The notes under the pieces are model-generated. The model saw only the letters and a program-made list of their open reading frames with translations. It was not told the origin of the DNA and did not search any database. The translations under genes were made by a program, and so were the position numbers. This document shows, one piece after another, positions 60,801 through 64,000 of a stretch of DNA of 64,000 nt (its first letter is position 1; the number at the start of each line of letters is the position of its first letter). Where the stretch lies: contig AP018172.1 of assembly GCA_002368175.1 (NCBI GenBank), positions 5,893,001-5,957,000 of the forward strand, given 5' to 3'. The stretch comes from Calothrix sp. NIES-2098. GTDB lineage: Bacteria; Cyanobacteriota; Cyanobacteriia; Cyanobacteriales; Nostocaceae.

Positions 60801-63241
60801 TTGCTGCAAAACTAAATGCCAAAACCACTCAACCTCAAGTGTTGCTACTTCTGGGACTGTACATTCTCCAACGCAAATCTCACATCCAAGAAACCCTACC
60901 AATTTTACAAGAAGGCTATACAACCTCACTAGAAGTTGGAAACTTAGAGTTTGCTGGACATCATGCTCACAATTTTTGTAGCTATTCTTTTTGGTGCGGT
61001 CAGCCTTTAACGACCTTAGAACAGCAGACTCGCACCTACTGCAATGGCTTAGAACAAATTAACCAATTAACAACAGCTAATTATTGCCGAATCTATTGGC
61101 AAGCTGTGTTAAATTTACAGAGTTTGGCAGAAAATCCGACCATGTTATCTGGGGAAGCCTTGCAAGAGACAGAACTTTTGTCTCTGCTGCGGTCTACCAA
61201 TGATGGGTATGGATTGTACATTTTCTGTTTGTATAAGCTGATGCTGTGCTTCTTGTTTGGAGAAATAGAAGCAGCTAACAATTATGCAATTGAGGTCAGA
61301 CGCTATTTTATGGCTGGTGCGGGACTGGTCAGCGAACCTGCATTTTATTTCTACGATTCTCTACTGGTTCTGGCACAGTTGAATCAACCAATAGATGAGA
61401 CATCAGAAGCCTTAGAAGTTGTCGCACAAAACCAAACAAAGTTACAGCTTTGGGCTGATTATGCTCCGATGAATCACCAGCATAAGGTTGATTTAATCAC
61501 AGCAGAAAAATATCGGGTCGTCGAGAAAAATTATGAAGCTGGAGATTGGTACGATCGCGCTATCTTAGGAGCTAAAGAAAACGCATACATTCAAGAAGAA
61601 GCACTTGCCAACGAACTCGCCGCTAAGTTTTACCTCAATAGAGGTAAAGAAAAAATTGCCGCAGGCTATATGCAAGAAGCTTATTATTGTTATGCACGTT
61701 GGGGCGCAAAAGCCAAAACCGATCGTTTAGAAAAACTCTATCCCCAACTACTTAAACCCATCCTGCAACAGCAACGAATCAACCTTAACTCTGTAGAAAC
61801 TATTGCTTTTCGCGGGACTTCTACATCTACCCAAACTTCTAGTAGTGGTAGCACTAGTATTTCCGAAGTTTTAGATTTTACCTCTCTCCTCAAGGCTGCT
61901 CAAGCGATTTCCAGTTGTTTAGAATTTGATACGCTGATCGCTAGCCTGACGCGAATTATCCTCGAAAATTCTGGGGCAAAAAAAGCTGTACTGCTGCTTC
62001 CTCAACATCATATTTGGCAAGTCCAAGCAATTACATTGATTGAGCATCAGCAAATACAAACCATTCTCGAACCACATTCACTAGAAATTAGTCAAGATAT
62101 TCCGATAGCAATTATCAATTACGTTAAAAATACTCAACAAACAGTTCTAATCGATAATTTACAAACAAATATTCCGAGTTTAATTGGGGAATATATGTAC
62201 CAAATCAAACCCCAGAGTGTATTATGTACCCCAATTATTAATCAAGGACAATTGGTAGGTATTATTTACTTAGAAAATCAACTGACTTCCGGAGTGTTTA
62301 CCAGCGATCGCATCAGTTTAATTAATCTCTTAGCTTCTCAAGCTGCAATTTCTCTAGAAAACACCCGACTCTACCAACAAACTCAACAAGCTTTACAAGA
62401 TTTACAACAAGCACAATTACAAATTGTCCAAAGCGAAAAAATGTCAGCATTGGGTAATTTAGTTGCTGGAGTTGCTCATGAAATGAATAATCCTTTGGGC
62501 TTTATTGCTGCTAGCCTCAAACAAGCTAAACCCACTCTTGCTGACATAATTCAACACTTGCAACTTTATCAAGCAAGTCTACCCGATCCCAGCGATGAAA
62601 TCAGAGACCATGCTGAGGAAATCGATTTAGAATATAGCTTAGAGGACTTACCAAAGATAATTGAATCAATGGTTATAGCGTGCGATCGCCTGAAAAATAT
62701 CAGCACCAGTCTTCGCACTTTCTCAAGGGCAGATAAAGATTATAAAGTACCTTTTAATATTCATCAAGGTATTGATAGCACCATTTTAATTCTCAAGCAT
62801 CGCCTAAAGGGTAACGAACAACGTCCAGCCATTGAAGTAGTAACAGAGTATGGCGATTTACCACAGCTTGAATGCTTCCCTGGACAATTAAATCAAGTAT
62901 TTATGAACATCTTAGCAAATGCTATTGATGCTTTAGAAGAAGCCAATAATGGACGAAGTTTTGCAGAAATTCAAGCAAATCTTAACCAGATTACAATTAA
63001 AACTTCACTAGAAGATAACCAAGTTAAAGTAGCCATTACTGATAATGGTATGGGCATGAATGAGGAAGTTAAACAGCGAATTTTTGACCACTTATTTACT
63101 ACTAAAGGAGTCAATAAAGGTACAGGGTTGGGGTTAGCGATCGCTCGGCAAATTATTGTAGAAAAGCACGGTGGCAAAATCGATTGTAATTCCTCAACTA
63201 AAAAAGGTACTGAGTTTATCATTCAAATCCCTGTTCGATAG
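57836..63241 (+). CDS. Giant Ser/Thr-His hybrid kinase, third intact copy (A type)
   Basis: This 1801-residue paralog is nearly the same length as the copy at 46270, with the histidine-kinase His at the same residue number (1548). It has a Ser/Thr kinase (HKDIKPSN, DFS, SPEQ), a STAND ATPase (GFSGIGKT; IFLDDLQWAD) and a helical region similar to that of the first copy (for example VHLPMMAD versus VHLPIMTT). A single GAF domain without a Cys-His site precedes the H-box AHEMNNPL, and TDNGMGM and GTGLGLAIA follow. Its kinase lobe is nearly identical at DNA level to the remnant at 45582. All catalytic motifs of the histidine kinase are present. Confidence 0.9.
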   Translation: MITTQVSIPGYVVSEQLYDGSRTIVYRAVKETDNLPVVIKLLKNPYPSFSELVQFRNQYTIANNLNNSGIIQPYSLEPFQNAYILVMEDFGGVSLKDYFVNNCVASLSEFLQVAIALCNALDILYRDRIIHKDIKPSNILINPETKQVKLIDFSIASLLPRETQTFVSPNVLEGTLAYISPEQTGRMNRLIDYRSDFYSLGVTFYELLTGELPFNTNDVMELLHCHIAKLPEPIQSPEIPQVISDIVMKLMAKNAEDRYQSVLGLKFDLEYCLSQLKANGRIEDFEIAQRDVCDRFIIPDKLYGRETEVATLLQAFDRVSLGATELMLVAGFSGIGKTAVVNEVHKPIVRQHGYFIKGKFDQFQRNIPFSAFVQAFRDLISQLLTESDSQIQQWKVRILEALGDNGQVIIEVIPELELILGQQPSAIELSGSAAQNRFNLLFQKFTQVFTTTEHPLVIFLDDLQWADSASLKLIQLLIADTRHLLLIGAYRDNETSPAHPLMLTLSEIEKAQSTINTITLAPLSQIQINQLVADTLRCAEDVAWNLSQLVYQKTQGNPFFSTQFLKALHQDGAIKFNYPSLYPHSQRGWECDLAQVTQQAVTDDVVSFMAFQLQKLPPSTQNILQLAACIGHQFDLATLAIVCQQPEVETSADLWKALQEGLILPITDVYKFYQGEDKDRLSLSHENNFQKLAKYKFLHDRIQQAAYSLIPDYQKQTTHYQIGQLLLQQISPEAREERIFELVNQLNYGTSLIAQQSERDRLAQLNLTACRKARAATAYQAAREYASVGLSLLGENAWQQQYEITLALHELAAEVAFLCGDFAQMEQLIHLVTKQAHSLPEQVNVVCIKIQFHVSQNQFPEAIAIAQIILQQLNVTFPETPTPKDIQQEIQAFGELIANRKIEDLVHLPMMADRQKIAIVQIASSIMAVAYLSGSSLFPLIALLLVRISIQYGNTFATAYIYATYSVLLCNFLQDVNTATQFGQLALQIAAKLNAKTTQPQVLLLLGLYILQRKSHIQETLPILQEGYTTSLEVGNLEFAGHHAHNFCSYSFWCGQPLTTLEQQTRTYCNGLEQINQLTTANYCRIYWQAVLNLQSLAENPTMLSGEALQETELLSLLRSTNDGYGLYIFCLYKLMLCFLFGEIEAANNYAIEVRRYFMAGAGLVSEPAFYFYDSLLVLAQLNQPIDETSEALEVVAQNQTKLQLWADYAPMNHQHKVDLITAEKYRVVEKNYEAGDWYDRAILGAKENAYIQEEALANELAAKFYLNRGKEKIAAGYMQEAYYCYARWGAKAKTDRLEKLYPQLLKPILQQQRINLNSVETIAFRGTSTSTQTSSSGSTSISEVLDFTSLLKAAQAISSCLEFDTLIASLTRIILENSGAKKAVLLLPQHHIWQVQAITLIEHQQIQTILEPHSLEISQDIPIAIINYVKNTQQTVLIDNLQTNIPSLIGEYMYQIKPQSVLCTPIINQGQLVGIIYLENQLTSGVFTSDRISLINLLASQAAISLENTRLYQQTQQALQDLQQAQLQIVQSEKMSALGNLVAGVAHEMNNPLGFIAASLKQAKPTLADIIQHLQLYQASLPDPSDEIRDHAEEIDLEYSLEDLPKIIESMVIACDRLKNISTSLRTFSRADKDYKVPFNIHQGIDSTILILKHRLKGNEQRPAIEVVTEYGDLPQLECFPGQLNQVFMNILANAIDALEEANNGRSFAEIQANLNQITIKTSLEDNQVKVAITDNGMGMNEEVKQRIFDHLFTTKGVNKGTGLGLAIARQIIVEKHGGKIDCNSSTKKGTEFIIQIPVR

Positions 63242-63330
63242 TCCAAAACTAACAGCCTAGGAAGGCTGCAATAGATGCATACATAATCTCCAATCCTAAA
63301 GGTTTTTAGTTGTTTGAGGATTGCTATATC

Positions 63331-63342
63331 TGGGAACACTAA
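63331..63342 (+). promoter_or_regulatory. Shared upstream element, copy before the last kinase
   Basis: TGGGAACACTAA ends 27 bases before ATG 63370 and is identical to the copy at 51752. Confidence 0.6.
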
Positions 63343-63369
63343 ATCTGAAAGCCTCAAGGATTAAGTGGT

Positions 63370-64000
63370 ATGTTTAAAATTTCCGGATATCAATTCCATG
63401 AAGAACTCTATAACGGTTCTAGAACTCTGGTTTATCGCGGATACCGAGAAATTGATGACAAACCCGTAGTAATTAAACTACTGAAAAATCCTTATCCGAG
63501 TTTCAACGAACTGGTACAGTTTCGCAATCAGTACGCTATTATTAAAAACTTAGACTTACCAGGTATTATTAAACCTATTAGTCTAGAACCATATTCTAAT
63601 GGTTATGCCTTAGTTATGGAGGATTTTGATGGTATTTCTCTCAAAGAGTGGATAGAAAGAAATCAGGAATTTTCTATTAGTAATTTCTTAACATTTGCTA
63701 TTGCCATAACCACAACTCTAGAGGCGCTACACCGTCATCAAGTTATTCATAAAGATATTAAACCTGCCAATATTCTAATTAATCCTGAAAATCATCAAAT
63801 TAAATTAATTGACTTTAGTATTGCATCTCTACTACCTAAAGAAACCCCACAACTACAAAACCCTCAAGTATTAGAAGGTACTCTCGCTTATATTTCTCCC
63901 GAACAAACTGGCAGAATGAATCGGGGTATAGATTATCGCACTGATTTTTATAGTCTAGGCGTAACTTTCTACGAATTACTCACAGGGAAATTGCCATTTT
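63370..64000 (+). CDS. Giant Ser/Thr-His hybrid kinase, fourth intact copy (B type, 3' end outside window)
   Basis: The first 210 residues are visible and cover most of the Ser/Thr kinase domain: GYQFHEELYNGSRTLVYRGY, the lysine in VIKLLKNPYPSF, HKDIKPAN, LIDFSIASLL and SPEQTGRMNRGIDYR. The frame is open to the window end. N-terminal and leader sequences match the copy at 51791 more closely than the immediate neighbour. The length and any extra GAF domain cannot be seen. Confidence 0.88.
   Translation, partial: MFKISGYQFHEELYNGSRTLVYRGYREIDDKPVVIKLLKNPYPSFNELVQFRNQYAIIKNLDLPGIIKPISLEPYSNGYALVMEDFDGISLKEWIERNQEFSISNFLTFAIAITTTLEALHRHQVIHKDIKPANILINPENHQIKLIDFSIASLLPKETPQLQNPQVLEGTLAYISPEQTGRMNRGIDYRTDFYSLGVTFYELLTGKLPF

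Overview
The window comes from a filamentous, probably heterocyst-forming cyanobacterium of the Nostoc/Anabaena type. The evidence is oxygenic-photosynthesis genes (chlD, psbV, psbV2-like, petE, petJ), very frequent HIP1 octamers (GCGATCGC), a PAP/fibrillin gene, group 3 sigma factor SigF, and a family of giant Ser/Thr-His hybrid kinases typical of Nostocales. The species cannot be fixed from this sequence. No insertion sequence, prophage or CRISPR array is visible.

Region by region. 1-1.7 kb: an NrtB/NrtA-type ABC importer (minus strand, cut by the window edge), preceded by what reads as a c-di-AMP (ydaO/yuaA) riboswitch. 2.1-6.2 kb: a cytosolic histidine kinase, convergent with a Glu/Leu/Phe/Val-type dehydrogenase and a ThDP 2-oxo acid decarboxylase that form a two-gene unit. 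6.6-20.6 kb: mostly housekeeping genes (rnc, chlD, sigF, a BAX-inhibitor-1 protein, prfB with its +1 recoding site, a DUF3285 peptide, ybeY, dgkA, trpG, an MBL-fold protein, a seven-repeat FG-GAP protein, pepP). 20.6-27 kb: an accessory stretch with an NB-ARC/TPR protein, a 63-bp tandem repeat, a polysaccharide deacetylase, an HNH protein and small genes with clear terminators.

27.6-36 kb: a histidine-kinase-like protein without the phosphoacceptor His, an SRPBCC protein, tRNA-Glu(UUC), a cation/proton antiporter, a cytochrome b6-like protein with broken heme-ligand pairs, a lipase-like hydrolase and a TonB-like protein. 36.3-39.3 kb: an electron-carrier cluster on the minus strand (psbV, psbV2-like, petE, petJ), in which plastocyanin and cytochrome c6, which can replace each other, lie side by side. 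39.4-45.4 kb: two sugar-type ABC permeases, a large AAA+ protein with an unfamiliar N-terminal half, a fibrillin and a secreted SnoaL-like protein.

45.5-64 kb: a tandem array of very large hybrid kinases (Ser/Thr kinase, AAA/STAND ATPase, long helical region, GAF, histidine kinase). It comprises a broken remnant, three complete genes of about 1800-1990 codons, and a fourth running off the window. The intact copies alternate A-B-A-B at their N-termini, and every copy has a near-identical 12-base element (TGGGAAYACTAA) 27-31 bases before the start. The same 11-base core also precedes the AAA+ gene at 41.4 kb. The second intact kinase alone carries an extra GAF domain with the Cys-His site of cyanobacteriochromes, so it may sense light. 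This array, its shared upstream element and the candidate photoreceptor are the most interesting part of the window.
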